A stretch of DNA of 64,000 nt from Agrobacterium larrymoorei (lineage in GTDB: Bacteria; Pseudomonadota; Alphaproteobacteria; Rhizobiales; Rhizobiaceae): positions 124,001 to 188,000 of the forward strand of contig NZ_JAAMFB010000003.1 in assembly GCF_013322225.1 (NCBI RefSeq), written 5' to 3'. The translations under genes were made by a program, and so were the position numbers. The notes beneath the pieces are model-generated. The model was not told the origin of the DNA, made no database searches, and saw only the letters and a list, made by a program, of their open reading frames with translations. This document shows positions 49,551 to 59,035 of this stretch, piece by piece; positions within the stretch are counted from its first letter, which is position 1; the number at the start of each line of letters is the position of its first letter.

Positions 49551-51355
49551 TTGGATTGCACCGGCTTTCGCTTGAACAGCCCTTTCAGGTTGTCGAACAG
49601 TTCGATCTTGGCGCCATGGCGCTTCATGATGACGGCCTGCTGCGAGATGGACAGCGTGTTGTTCCAAGCCCAGTAGATAACGAGACCGGCAGGGAACGAA
49701 GCCAGCATGAAGGTGAAGATCAGCGGCATCCAGGTGAAGATCATCGCCTGGGTCGGATCTGGCGGCGTCGGGTTCATGCGCATCTGCAGGAACATGGTGA
49801 TGCCCATAATGATTGGCCAGACGCCGATCATCAGGAAGTGCGGAACGTCGTAAGGCAGAAGACCGAACAGGTTGAAGAGCGAGGTCGGGTCCGGCGCAGA
49901 CAGGTCATGAATCCAGCCAAAGAACGGCGCGTGGCGCATTTCGATGGTGACATAGATGACCTTGTAGAGCGCAAAGAAGACGGGGATCTGCAGCAGCATC
50001 GGCCAGCAGCCGGCAACCGGGTTGATCTTCTCTTCCTTATAGAGCGCCATCATCGCCTGCTGCATAGCCATGCGGTCATCGCCATGCTTTGCCTTCAGCT
50101 CTTCCATCTTCGGCTGCACGCGCTTCATGTTGGCCATGGAGGCATATTGCTTGCTGGCCAGCGGGAAGAATAGAAGCTTGACGACGATGGTGGTGAGAAG
50201 GATCGCGACGCCGAAGTTGCCAACGTGACGGAAGAAGAAGTCCATCAGTTTGAACATCGGCTTGGTGATGAAGTAGAACCAGCCCCAGTCGATCAGAAGG
50301 TCGAACTTCGGAATGGCATACTGCGTCTCGTAGCGGTCCACCAGCGGCACTTCCTTGGCACCGGCGAAGACGAGGTTCTTCAGTTCGATGGATTGGCCGG
50401 GCGCAACGGTCACGGCGTCGCCGCGATAGTCGGCCTGGTAACGAGGCTGGCCATCGGTAAAGTGCGAGAAGGTGGTTTCGACAGGAACAGCCTGCGGCGG
50501 GACGATGGCCGCTGCCCAGTATTTGTCGGTGATGCCGAGCCAGCCGCCGGTTGCCTTCGGCAACTTCATCGGTGCTTCCTCGGCCTTCTTGTAGGTCTCT
50601 TCCGAAAGACCGCCATCCGTGCCGGAAACGCCCAGGAAGCCTTCGTGAATAACGAAGACGGCAGGAGTCGTCGGCTTGTTGTTGCGGGTGATGCGACCGT
50701 AGCTCGACAGAGAGATCGGCTCCTGGCCGGGGTTCTCGATCTTATCGGTGACCGTGATCATGTAATGATCGTCGATTGCAATCGTACGGTTGAAGACGAC
50801 GCCCTTGTCGTTGGTAAAAGAGAGCGTGACCGGCGTGGATTCGGTCAGTTTCGCGCCGCTCTGAGCGGTCCAGACGGTGGTCGGGCCCGGAACGGTGCCG
50901 ACGGTCTCGCTGCCGATATAGCCGAGCTCGGTGAAATAGCCGTCGCGCGACTGGGAGGGCGAAAGGAGCGTGATGATCGGGCTCGAGTCGTCCACGGTCT
51001 CGTGGTATTCCTTGAGGCGAATGTCATCGAGACGCGCACCCGTCAGGTTGATCGAACCAGCAACCGCATTGGTGTCGATTTCGACGCGTTCGGATTTCGC
51101 GAGTGCTTCCTCACGCGACGCGCTGGCGGCCTGCTGGCCTGTTGCACCCGGAAGTGCGCCGCTCGGAGCCGCTGCTCCCGTGCCGGTCGAAGGTGAGGAG
51201 GTTTGTGTCTGTTGCGTGGCCTGCTGCGCCTGACGTGCTTCTTCGGCGCGGCGCTGCTGCTCTATCCGAGGATTCATGTAGAGAAATTGCCAGGCAAGGA
51301 CGATGACAACCGAAAGGCCGATCGCGATGAAGTAATTGCGGTTTTTTTCCATCAT
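49547..51355 (-). CDS. yidC: Membrane protein insertase YidC
   Basis: YidC inserts and folds inner-membrane proteins alone or with SecYEG. The 602-residue protein is the Gram-negative form: an N-terminal helix ([20 protein letters not shown]), a large periplasmic domain of about 330 residues, then five core helices. The core begins at [20 protein letters not shown], which contains the hydrophilic-groove arginine-equivalent region. A low-complexity Gln/Ala/Ser/Thr segment follows the first helix. It overlaps rnpA and engB by four bases each. Confidence 0.97.
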   Translation of the reverse strand: MMEKNRNYFIAIGLSVVIVLAWQFLYMNPRIEQQRRAEEARQAQQATQQTQTSSPSTGTGAAAPSGALPGATGQQAASASREEALAKSERVEIDTNAVAGSINLTGARLDDIRLKEYHETVDDSSPIITLLSPSQSRDGYFTELGYIGSETVGTVPGPTTVWTAQSGAKLTESTPVTLSFTNDKGVVFNRTIAIDDHYMITVTDKIENPGQEPISLSSYGRITRNNKPTTPAVFVIHEGFLGVSGTDGGLSEETYKKAEEAPMKLPKATGGWLGITDKYWAAAIVPPQAVPVETTFSHFTDGQPRYQADYRGDAVTVAPGQSIELKNLVFAGAKEVPLVDRYETQYAIPKFDLLIDWGWFYFITKPMFKLMDFFFRHVGNFGVAILLTTIVVKLLFFPLASKQYASMANMKRVQPKMEELKAKHGDDRMAMQQAMMALYKEEKINPVAGCWPMLLQIPVFFALYKVIYVTIEMRHAPFFGWIHDLSAPDPTSLFNLFGLLPYDVPHFLMIGVWPIIMGITMFLQMRMNPTPPDPTQAMIFTWMPLIFTFMLASFPAGLVIYWAWNNTLSISQQAVIMKRHGAKIELFDNLKGLFKRKPVQSK

Positions 51356-51735
51356 TCTTTCCTGGAGCGGGTCTCCCGGGAGCGTCCGGATTTCGCGCGT
51401 CCCTCGATCCGCTCTATGAGCAAGTTTTCCAGTACGGCGAATTCGGTGTTCAAGGCGTCCCTTCGGGCGACAATCACATAGTCATGTCCGGGTTTCATTG
51501 CAAACCCGGCGGAAAGCCTTACGGCCTCCCTTAAACGGCGGCGCATACGATTGCGCTCGACCGCATTTCCCTGGCGCTTGGTGACGGTAAAACCGACCCT
51601 TGGTTCGGTTTCGGGAGCCTGCCGGTCCAGCACCTCCAGAAGAAAAGTGCTGCCGCGTCTTTTCTCCCCCGCCTGCACGGCAAGGAATTCCGGCCGGTTT
51701 TTCAACCGACCGGGCATTTTCTTCTTATCTGTCAT
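51352..51735 (-). CDS. rnpA: Ribonuclease P protein component
   Basis: RnpA is the protein subunit that helps RNase P RNA bind pre-tRNA. The 127-residue basic protein carries the signature [20 protein letters not shown] with the preceding [10 protein letters not shown]. It lies between rpmH and yidC in the standard order near many bacterial origins. Its stop overlaps the yidC start by four bases. Confidence 0.96.
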   Translation of the reverse strand: MTDKKKMPGRLKNRPEFLAVQAGEKRRGSTFLLEVLDRQAPETEPRVGFTVTKRQGNAVERNRMRRRLREAVRLSAGFAMKPGHDYVIVARRDALNTEFAVLENLLIERIEGRAKSGRSRETRSRKE

Positions 51736-51766
51736 GTGCCGCGACTTTCATCGGGCAATAGCCTGA

Positions 51767-51904
51767 TTAGGCCGACAGACGTGCACGACCGCGTGCGCGG
51801 CGAGCAGCCAGAACCTTGCGGCCACCAGCAGTAGCCATGCGGGCACGGAAGCCGTGACGACGCTTGCGAACAAGCTTGGACGGCTGAAAAGTACGCTTCG
51901 ACAT
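51767..51904 (-). CDS. rpmH: 50S ribosomal protein L34
   Basis: The minus strand from ATG 51904 encodes 45 residues, [20 protein letters not shown] followed by [20 protein letters not shown] and ending ARLSA. This is a complete L34. The very basic composition and the [21 protein letters not shown] pattern are diagnostic. It lies 31 bases before rnpA and is first in the rpmH-rnpA-yidC-engB cluster. A good promoter is at 52018-52046. Its ribosome site is weak and A/T-rich bases (TATTAAATAA) precede the start. Confidence 0.97.
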   Translation of the reverse strand: MSKRTFQPSKLVRKRRHGFRARMATAGGRKVLAARRARGRARLSA

Positions 51905-52274
51905 TTATTTAATACCGCGGGGTGCGGCCCTTCTTGGATCCGCCCTCAAAGGGGCAGGAGCGTTTCGATTATGTCCCGGCCAGCCGCGCAAGCGGCAAGA
52001 TGCCCAGACGTGCGGGCTTATAAGGGCTTAAGGGCTGCAAAGTCAATTGCCGAACCATTTTCACAGCAGGCTACATCTGAACTGCGCGCCAGAGTGGTAT
52101 AATTTGCTATTAATCAAGTTCAAACTACCTCTGGGCAAGAAGATATTTTTATTGATGACTAAAATCGGAAATTCTTTCTTAAGAGGATTTTTGTATTTGT
52201 TATAGCGACGAACGATCACATCGATTTCGTTTCTCGCTTTTTGCGAGATAAGGCGTTTTTGAGGGGAATACGCA
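51905..52274. other. Intergenic region between rpmH and the chemotaxis receptor gene
   Basis: This 370-base divergent gap has no gene that I can support. Its left part holds the rpmH promoter and a leader of about 107 bases. The right part (about 52085-52250) is AT-rich. Just before the receptor gene is a TCTCGC/GCGAGA hairpin (52232-52248) and the ribosome site GAGGGG (52261-52266). Confidence 0.7.
52018..52046 (-). promoter_or_regulatory. Candidate sigma-70 promoter for rpmH-rnpA-yidC-engB
   Basis: On the minus strand TTGACT (52046-52041) and TTATAA (52023-52018) are separated by exactly 17 bases, a near-consensus pair. It is the best sigma-70-type match I noticed in the window, as expected for a ribosomal-protein operon. 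Confidence 0.7.
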
Positions 52275-54299
52275 GTGAAAATTCGAGGCAAAATCAATCT
52301 TCTCGTCGGTTTGCTCAGTCTGGTGGCATGCACGATCGGCGGATTATCAATTTATGCGGTGAACACCTATCACCAACAAACGCTCGCGCTGGACGCCGTC
52401 GCGGACCGGGCCAGACGGGGGGAAACGCTCAACCGGCTCGCCACGGCCGTCGTCATGGAATCGCGTGGCATCTATGCCTCGACAGATACGGCAGGGGCGG
52501 CGAAGTTTGCGGATGGTATTCTGAAAAACCTGAACGACATGGCTGCCCTGCTGGTGGAATGGAAACCACATGTTCCGGCCTCGCAAGCGGCGCTGTTCAG
52601 CAATCTTGAGAAACGTTTTGCGGAATTCCGCACATTCCGGATGGAAACGGCGCGGCTCGGCCGCGACGTCAGCCCCGGTGATGCCAATGCACAGGGAAAC
52701 AACGAGGCAAACCGCGAAAACCGCAAGGCTTACCAGGCTGAGATCGACGCAATGGTGAAGGCTGATCTGGCAGAGCTTTCCGCGATCAAGGTGGGTATCG
52801 AGGATTTCGGCCAAACGATCTTCCTTGTCGTGCTTTTTGTAACAGCTGGCGGGGTGATCCTTGGTGCGGTCACCGGCCTCTACATGGGCTCGAAACAGTT
52901 GAGCGCGCCCATCCTCAATGTCTCCCGCGTCATGAACGCAGTGGCCGAGGGTAATCTTGAGGCGGACGTGCCGTACCTCGACCGCAAGGACGAGATCGGC
53001 GAAATGGCTGCTGCCGTCGAGGTCTTCAAGCGCAATGGTCTTGAAGTCCGCCGGATGAACGCGCAGGAAACGGCAATGCGCGCCAAGAGCGATGACCTTC
53101 AGGCTGGCATGGCCGAGGTCGTGAGTGCCGCCGCTGCGGGCGATTTCAGCCGCCGGATCACCAAGGATTACGGAGACGACAACCTCAACCGTTTTGCACA
53201 GAACATCAACGAACTGCTGGTCAGCGTGGACAGCGGCGTGTCCGAAACCGGCCGCGTCATGGGGAGCCTCGCCCACGGCGATCTGACGCAATCCATGAAC
53301 GGCAGATATCAGGGCGTCTTTGCCGAGTTGCAGGCCAACGTCAACGAAACCCTGTCCAAGCTGAAGGATACGATGTCTGAAGTGCGTGGAAGCACGGAAA
53401 GCATCAATGGCAATGCCAACGAGCTACGCTCTGCCGCGGACGATCTCTCCAAGCGTACCGAGCAGCAGGCTGCGGCCCTTGAACAGACCTCGGCAGCTCT
53501 CGATGAAATTACCGCCGTGGTGAAGAATTCCACGGAACGCGCCCAGGAAGCCAGCACAATGGTGTCCGAAGCCAAGGAGAAAACGGCGGAATCCGCACGG
53601 GTCGTTCGCGACGCCGTATCGGCCATGGGCCGCATCGAACAGGCATCGCGTGAAATCAGCCAGATCATCAATGTTATCGATGAGATTGCCTTCCAGACCA
53701 ACCTTCTGGCGCTGAACGCCGGCGTCGAGGCTGCGCGTGCCGGTGAGGCGGGCAAGGGCTTTGCCGTCGTGGCGCAGGAAGTGCGTGAACTGGCACAGCG
53801 TTCCGCGAATGCCGCCAAGGATATCAAGGCGCTGATCACCAAATCCGGCACCGAAGTCGGCAACGGTGTGACGCTGGTGCAGCAGACGGGTGTGGCTCTG
53901 GATGAAATCGAAACGCGCGTGCTGCGCATCAATGATCACATCCATTCGATTGCAACAGCGGCCAAAGAGCAGTCCACCGGTCTTACCGAGGTGAACACCG
54001 CCATCAACCAGATGGATCAGGTCACGCAGCGTAACGCGGCCATGGTGGAGGAAACCTCCGCTGCGACCCACAAGCTCAGCGGCGAGGCGACAAACCTTCT
54101 GTCGCTTGTGTCCCGCTTCCGCGTCGGTAGCGAAACGGCAACGGCGGTGGCTTATGCGGCACCCTCGCGTCCTGCCGCGGCATCGCCAAGGTCGGCTCCC
54201 GTCGCTTCCCCCGCCCGCAAGATGATGGGTAACGTCGCCCGCGCCTTTAACGGAAATGCGGCCGTCGCACAAAACAAGGATGACTGGGAAGAGTTCTGA
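52275..54299 (+). CDS. Methyl-accepting chemotaxis protein
   Basis: This 674-residue receptor has two membrane helices (about 7-28 and 178-202) bounding a helical periplasmic domain of about 150 residues. A HAMP domain (around PILNVSRVMNAVAEGNLEAD) and a second HAMP-like segment (about 290-350) follow, then the conserved signalling tip EIAFQTNLLALNAGVEAARAGEAGKGFAVVAQEVRELAQR (residues about 470-510). The C-terminal DDWEEF resembles the pentapeptide that tethers CheR/CheB. The start is GTG 52275, with GAGGGG eight bases before it. The ligand is unknown. Confidence 0.95.
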   Translation: MKIRGKINLLVGLLSLVACTIGGLSIYAVNTYHQQTLALDAVADRARRGETLNRLATAVVMESRGIYASTDTAGAAKFADGILKNLNDMAALLVEWKPHVPASQAALFSNLEKRFAEFRTFRMETARLGRDVSPGDANAQGNNEANRENRKAYQAEIDAMVKADLAELSAIKVGIEDFGQTIFLVVLFVTAGGVILGAVTGLYMGSKQLSAPILNVSRVMNAVAEGNLEADVPYLDRKDEIGEMAAAVEVFKRNGLEVRRMNAQETAMRAKSDDLQAGMAEVVSAAAAGDFSRRITKDYGDDNLNRFAQNINELLVSVDSGVSETGRVMGSLAHGDLTQSMNGRYQGVFAELQANVNETLSKLKDTMSEVRGSTESINGNANELRSAADDLSKRTEQQAAALEQTSAALDEITAVVKNSTERAQEASTMVSEAKEKTAESARVVRDAVSAMGRIEQASREISQIINVIDEIAFQTNLLALNAGVEAARAGEAGKGFAVVAQEVRELAQRSANAAKDIKALITKSGTEVGNGVTLVQQTGVALDEIETRVLRINDHIHSIATAAKEQSTGLTEVNTAINQMDQVTQRNAAMVEETSAATHKLSGEATNLLSLVSRFRVGSETATAVAYAAPSRPAAASPRSAPVASPARKMMGNVARAFNGNAAVAQNKDDWEEF

Positions 54300-54322
54300 G
54301 AACACGCCTCAATCGCGTATAC

Positions 54323-54350
54323 AAACGCCGCCTTCGAGGGCGGCGTTTTC
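54323..54350 (+). terminator. Rho-independent terminator after the chemotaxis receptor gene
   Basis: AAACGCCGCC (54323-54332) and GGCGGCGTTT (54339-54348) form a perfect 10-bp stem with loop TTCGAG, followed by T and then CC. It starts 24 bases after the stop codon. Confidence 0.82.
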
Positions 54351-54446
54351 CGTTTCAGCGCATCAATTCTGCCGATTTTCCTGCATCCCTTTGAAAAACA
54401 GGGTTCAAAACCTTATTATGGCTTGGAATTCGCTGGTCCCACCGAT

Positions 54447-55964
54447 ATGAAACCAGAGGCCCAAGCATCGATAGGAAAAGGCCCGGTGTTCTCGACAGTC
54501 AAAAATGTGACCGACCGTCAGCATGCGGACCCGCAAAGCGAGGTGCCGAGCCTGACGAAGGGGCTGTCGGGCCGCCTGCTGTTACTGACGGTGATCTTCG
54601 TGATGATCGCCGAAGTGCTGATTTTCGTCCCCTCTGTCGCCAATATGCGCCTGTCATGGCTGCGCGACCGCCTGAATACAGCCGCTGCCGCCGGTGTCGT
54701 GATCGACGGGCTGCAAACCGAACTGCCCAGAACCGTCCAGAACGATACCTTGCTGGCCACGGGGGCCAAGCTCATCGCGCTGAAGAAAGATGGCACTTCG
54801 ACCCTCCTTGCCGCAACCGAAGTGCCGCCCTCCGTCGATGAGCAATATGACCTCTCCGACGTCTCGCAGCTCAGCGCCGTCCGCGATGCCTTTTCCGTGA
54901 TGCTGTCCGGCGGTGACCGTGTCATCCGCGTCTTCGATGTCATTGGCGATAGTGATATGATCATCGAAATCGTCATCGGCGAGCGCAAGCTCAAAGCCGC
55001 GATGATCGCCTATGCAGGCAACGTGCTGATGATTTCGATTGCCCTGTCGCTGATCACCGCCAGCCTGATTTTCGTGTCGATCAATCGCATCCTCATCCGG
55101 CCCATCCGTCGGCTGACGGTAGGCATGCAGACCTTTTCCGAACAGCCGGACGATCCTGCGCGCGTATTCAGGCCGGAAGACGGTAGCGACGAACTGGCCG
55201 TTGCAGGCCGCCATCTGGCGGACATGCAGGCCCAGCTACAGAAGACACTGCGCCAGCAGAAGAACCTTGCCGATCTGGGCCTTGCCGTGTCCAAGATCAA
55301 CCACGACATGCGTAACATCCTGTCTTCGGCGCAATTGATGTCGGACCGGCTGGTGGATGTGGAAGATCCCATGGTGCGCAGTTTTGCGCCCAAGCTGCTC
55401 CGAACCATCGACCGCGCCGTTGGCTATACCAGCGAAGTCCTTGCTTACGGGCAGGCAACGGAAGGCGCACCAAAGCGGCGCATGATACTGCTCGACGAGC
55501 TGGTTCAGGACGTGAAAGACATCCTTGCGATCGACCCCGATGGCAGTGTCGAATTTGTGGATAGCGTACCGGCCGATCTCAGGGTGGACGCAGATGGCGA
55601 ACAGATGTTCCGCGTCCTCTACAATCTCTGTCGAAACGCGGTGCAGGCTTTACAGCAGGCAAGCCCGGAGGATTATCCGGTAAAGCGACTGACGATTGCT
55701 GCACAGCGAAGCGGTGACGTGGTCAGCATCGTCATAGACGATAACGGTCCCGGCATGCCGCAAAAGGCACGCGAAAACCTCTTCTCCGCCTTCCGCGGTT
55801 CCGCCCGTTCCGGTGGCACCGGCCTTGGCCTGGTTATCGCACGCGAACTGGTGCTGTCCCACAAGGGAACCATTGCGCTGGTCGAGAAGTCGGATCGTGG
55901 CACGCAATTCCGCATCGAGATCACCGACCGTCCGTCGACCCAGTCCGGTGCAGCCGACATCTAA
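54447..55964 (+). CDS. Orphan sensor histidine kinase with atypical H-box
   Basis: The protein has about 505 residues. Two membrane helices (about 43-62 and 188-212) enclose a periplasmic sensor domain of 125 residues. A HAMP region follows. The phosphoacceptor helix reads LGLAVSKINHDMRNILSSAQ with His286, an NHDMRN form of the H-box. The ATPase domain has N box LYNLCRNAVQAL, G1 DDNGPGM and G2 GGTGLGLVIAREL. ATG 54447 is preferred to a TTG at 54423. No response regulator gene is adjacent, so its partner is unknown. Confidence 0.88.
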   Translation: MKPEAQASIGKGPVFSTVKNVTDRQHADPQSEVPSLTKGLSGRLLLLTVIFVMIAEVLIFVPSVANMRLSWLRDRLNTAAAAGVVIDGLQTELPRTVQNDTLLATGAKLIALKKDGTSTLLAATEVPPSVDEQYDLSDVSQLSAVRDAFSVMLSGGDRVIRVFDVIGDSDMIIEIVIGERKLKAAMIAYAGNVLMISIALSLITASLIFVSINRILIRPIRRLTVGMQTFSEQPDDPARVFRPEDGSDELAVAGRHLADMQAQLQKTLRQQKNLADLGLAVSKINHDMRNILSSAQLMSDRLVDVEDPMVRSFAPKLLRTIDRAVGYTSEVLAYGQATEGAPKRRMILLDELVQDVKDILAIDPDGSVEFVDSVPADLRVDADGEQMFRVLYNLCRNAVQALQQASPEDYPVKRLTIAAQRSGDVVSIVIDDNGPGMPQKARENLFSAFRGSARSGGTGLGLVIARELVLSHKGTIALVEKSDRGTQFRIEITDRPSTQSGAADI

Positions 55965-56121
55965 TTTGTGACGGCCGATTTTGCGACGGCACTTCCGCAC
56001 AGAATTCCGTCCACGCTTTTCGCTGTCATCGGCGCGTAAAATCATCGTTCTAATTTTTATATTTAAATCAATGGCTTACAAATTTCATTGCAGCAAAATG
56101 ACAATTTTTCAGCGAAATCGC

Positions 56122-56150
56122 TTGCATTCGGAATGAGGACGTTTTAGAGG
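56122..56150 (+). promoter_or_regulatory. Candidate promoter for tRNA-Arg
   Basis: TTGCAT (56122-56127) and TAGAGG (56145-56150) lie 17 bases apart and about 34 bases upstream of the mature tRNA. The match is moderate. Confidence 0.35.
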
Positions 56151-56183
56151 ATCGCCACGCCAGCAGAACAGCTTCTGCGGCAC

Positions 56184-56260
56184 GCACCCGTAGCTCAGCT
56201 GGATAGAGCACCAGACTACGAATCTGGGGGTCAGGAGTTCGAATCTCTTCGGGTGCGCCA
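56184..56260 (+). tRNA. tRNA-Arg (anticodon ACG)
   Basis: This 77-base gene includes an encoded CCA end. The acceptor arms GCACCCG and CGGGTGC pair fully. The D-arm is AGCTCAGCTGGATAGAGC. The anticodon arm is CCAGA-CTACGAA-TCTGG with ACG at 56218-56220, read as ICG after deamination for CGN arginine codons. The T-arm contains GTTCGAATC. Sequences just 3' of tRNA genes are common integration sites, but no integrase or repeated tRNA end is seen downstream here. Confidence 0.98.
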
Positions 56261-56514
56261 TTTCTTTCTGAATAAAATTAGCAAGTTAGGTGTCTCATTC
56301 GAGCGCGATGCGCGGCGCGAGTATTATGCGTCGATTTCGGATTTCTATCGCGCGCAGAGGCATTCTCGACACACCGATCTGGAAAAGCACTCACGGATAG
56401 TCGCATGGTGGCTGGTCTGCGCAGAACCATTCTGTAATAACCGGAAGAATTGATTGCTAAGGTTTGTTCGTCCGAGCGACGCAAGAGCCTTCGCCCTGTT
56501 CCTGGAGTATCGGA

Positions 56515-57846
56515 ATGGCCGCAAGGCTTGTCGCGCTTGTCACCTTGCTTGCCTTCCTTGCCAGTTGCGGCGGGCGTCCGATCGGTGTCATGACCCCAAC
56601 GGGGCAGGTCGTGCAGGGCACGACGCCGATCAGCCTGCTGGTTGCCACGACGCGGGCGCCATCCGATGATCGGGCCATTCTTTTCGGTGGGGAACGCGGT
56701 ACGGGGCTGAAGGTCGATGCGGTCACCGTCTCCATTCCGCCGGATGCGAACCGCACGGTGGGGCAGGTTCAGTGGCCGAAGAAGCTGCCACCTAATCCGC
56801 TCAAGGACTTCTCGACCGTTTCGGTGGAGCCTATCACCAACGAGGTTGATACGCGTGGATGGATCAAGCGCCACAGCCCGAAGGACAAGCGCGTGCTGGT
56901 CTTCGTCCACGGCTTCAACAATCGCTACGAGGAATCGGTCTATCGCTTTGCGCAGATCGTTCACGATTCCCGCGCCAATGTCGTGCCGGTGGTTTTCACA
57001 TGGCCGTCTCGCGCCAGCATCTTCGATTACAACTACGACAAGGAAAGCACCAACTATTCCCGCGACGCGCTGGAAGAAATGCTGACCCGTGTCGCCAAGG
57101 ACAGTTCCGTCAGCGATGTGACCGTCATGGCGCACTCCATGGGCACGTGGCTGGCTGTCGAAGCGCTTCGTCAGATGGCCATCCGTAACGGGCGCGTTCT
57201 GCCGAAGATCAACAACGTCATTCTGGCGGCGCCCGATCTCGATGTCGACGTGTTCGGACGGCAATATGTAAGCCTTGGCAAGGATAGGCCCAAATTTACA
57301 CTGTTCGTTTCGCAGGATGATCGTGCGCTCAGCCTTTCGCGCCGCATTTCCGGCAATGTAGACCGCCTGGGTCAGATCGACCCTTCTGCCGAGCCCTATC
57401 GCAGCGAGTTGGAAAAGGCTGGGATCACTGTTCTCGATCTCACCAAGCTGCAATCCGGCGACAACCTTAATCACGGCAAATTCGCCGAAAGCCCGGAAGT
57501 TGTGCGCCTGATCGGTGACCGGCTTATCGCGGGCCAGACTGTGACGGATTCCGATGTCGGTCTTGGTGAGGCTATCGGTGCTGTCGGTATCGGTGCGGCG
57601 CAGACCGTCGGCACTGCGGCAAGCGTTGCCATCAGCGCACCGATTGCCGTTTTTGATCCGCGTACGCGGGAGAATTACGGGCGTCAGGTGGAGCGTTTGG
57701 GTCGCTCGGTGGAGAACACCGTGGGCTCTGTCGGAGACACGGCATCCAGCGTCGTCGATCCACAGGCCGCCGATGCCACGGGCGGCCGAAGGGACGATTG
57801 CTCTCTTTCCGTAAATCGGGGCAACTCCGAGTGCCGTGATCGCTGA
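56515..57846 (+). CDS. Alpha/beta-hydrolase lipoprotein (DUF900 type)
   Basis: This 443-residue protein has a lipoprotein signal (LVALVTLLAFLASCGG, with Cys18 as the lipidated residue). A DUF900-type hydrolase domain follows, with VLVFVHGFNNRYEESVYRFA and a nucleophile elbow VMAHSMGTWLAVEA carrying Ser208. The last 110 residues are unusual: a Gly/Ala-rich stretch (AIGAVGIGAAQTVGTAASVA), then VERLGRSVENTVGSVGDTAS. This could be an extra membrane-associating helix. The substrate is unknown; esterase or lipase activity is likely. ATG 56515 is required for a functional signal peptide. Confidence 0.87.
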   Translation: MAARLVALVTLLAFLASCGGRPIGVMTPTGQVVQGTTPISLLVATTRAPSDDRAILFGGERGTGLKVDAVTVSIPPDANRTVGQVQWPKKLPPNPLKDFSTVSVEPITNEVDTRGWIKRHSPKDKRVLVFVHGFNNRYEESVYRFAQIVHDSRANVVPVVFTWPSRASIFDYNYDKESTNYSRDALEEMLTRVAKDSSVSDVTVMAHSMGTWLAVEALRQMAIRNGRVLPKINNVILAAPDLDVDVFGRQYVSLGKDRPKFTLFVSQDDRALSLSRRISGNVDRLGQIDPSAEPYRSELEKAGITVLDLTKLQSGDNLNHGKFAESPEVVRLIGDRLIAGQTVTDSDVGLGEAIGAVGIGAAQTVGTAASVAISAPIAVFDPRTRENYGRQVERLGRSVENTVGSVGDTASSVVDPQAADATGGRRDDCSLSVNRGNSECRDR

Positions 57847-57913
57847 CCGCATAATATACAAACAGTATTTTCTGGTCTAAGACAGGGAAAATCTCATTTC
57901 GGAGTAGTGTCCC

Positions 57914-58966
57914 ATGCGCTGGAAACGCACCCTTCAGCTTCTCGACGTCCATTGCGAAGGCGAAATCGGTCGCGTTGCGACCGGTGGCGTTCCGAAGATA
58001 CCGGGCGCTACCGTTGCAGAACAGTTGCATTGGCTAAACACCGATCCGAAAGGCGAGGAGCTTCGCCGCTTCCTGACGCTGGAGCCACGCGGCACGCCCA
58101 TCGGTTCCGTCAACCTGCTTTTGCCGCCTAAGCACCCGGATGCGGATGCCGCCTTCGTCATTCTCCAGCCGGATCAGGCCCATGCCAGCTCCGGTTCCAA
58201 CTCCATCTGCGCCACCACCGCCCTTCTGGAAAGCGGCATGGTGGAGATGAAGGAGCCGGAAACCATCGTGATGCTGGAAACGGCGGCAGGGCTGGTGAAA
58301 GCTACCGCAACCTGCCGAGACGGGCGCTGCGAAAAGGTGAAACTCACCATGGTCCCGTCCTTCGTGCATGAGCTGGATGTCGAGATCGACACGCCCGATT
58401 GGGGCCGCATCCGCATGGATATTTCCTATGGCGGCATTTTCTATGCGCTGGTGGATGTGGGTCAGATCGGGCTTACCATCGACAAGGCCAATGCCGCAAA
58501 GCTTGTGGCGGCAGGCATGGTGCTGAAGGATATCGTCAACCGCGATATCCCCGTGGTTCATCCGGAAATCCCGGCCATCTCAGGCGTTGCCTATGTCATG
58601 TTCCGCGATACGGAGGAAGATGGCACCATCCGCACCTGCACCACCATGTGGCCGGGCAGGGCGGATCGCTCTCCCTGCGGCACCGGCAATTCCGCCAATC
58701 TGGCCACGCTGCACGCACGCGGCAAGGTGAAGGTCGGCGACACCTACAAGTCGCGCTCCATCATCGGCACGGAATTCGAGGTCGGTCTTTCGGCTGTGAC
58801 GGAAGTCGCAGGCAAGCCAGCCGTCATCCCCACCATTGCGGGGCGCGGCTTCACCTTCGGCCTGCACCAGATCGCGCTCGATCCGTTCGATCCGCTGGCT
58901 GATGGTTTCGCGATGACCGATGTCTGGGGTCCGCAGGCGGGCTCCATCGGGGATGCGAAAAAGTAG
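57914..58966 (+). CDS. Proline racemase-family protein with Ser/Cys active site
   Basis: This 350-residue protein belongs to the proline racemase, 4-hydroxyproline 2-epimerase and trans-3-hydroxyproline dehydratase family. The first catalytic position, normally Cys in a CGH motif, is Ser93 in ASSGSNSICATTAL. The second is intact, Cys255 in DRSPCGTGNSANLA. Ser/Cys members are a known minority whose activities include epimerase and dehydratase. No hydroxyproline transport or catabolic genes are adjacent; it sits between a lipoprotein gene and pyrC. Reaction not assignable from sequence. Confidence 0.88.
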   Translation: MRWKRTLQLLDVHCEGEIGRVATGGVPKIPGATVAEQLHWLNTDPKGEELRRFLTLEPRGTPIGSVNLLLPPKHPDADAAFVILQPDQAHASSGSNSICATTALLESGMVEMKEPETIVMLETAAGLVKATATCRDGRCEKVKLTMVPSFVHELDVEIDTPDWGRIRMDISYGGIFYALVDVGQIGLTIDKANAAKLVAAGMVLKDIVNRDIPVVHPEIPAISGVAYVMFRDTEEDGTIRTCTTMWPGRADRSPCGTGNSANLATLHARGKVKVGDTYKSRSIIGTEFEVGLSAVTEVAGKPAVIPTIAGRGFTFGLHQIALDPFDPLADGFAMTDVWGPQAGSIGDAKK

Positions 58967-59035
58967 CGCCGGGCGCTGTTTTCTTTGTCGGAAAGGTGCT
59001 AAGCGGGCCGAACTCCAAAAAATCCGAGGCCCACG

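Noticed and set aside
56253-56453. 66-residue frame starting inside tRNA-Arg
   Set aside because: It begins in the tRNA 3' end, has no ribosome site and resembles nothing; more likely tRNA 3' flank.
56278-57861. 527-residue frame opposite the hydrolase lipoprotein gene
   Set aside because: The plus-strand gene has a lipobox and catalytic serine motif; the minus frame has neither signal peptide nor motifs.
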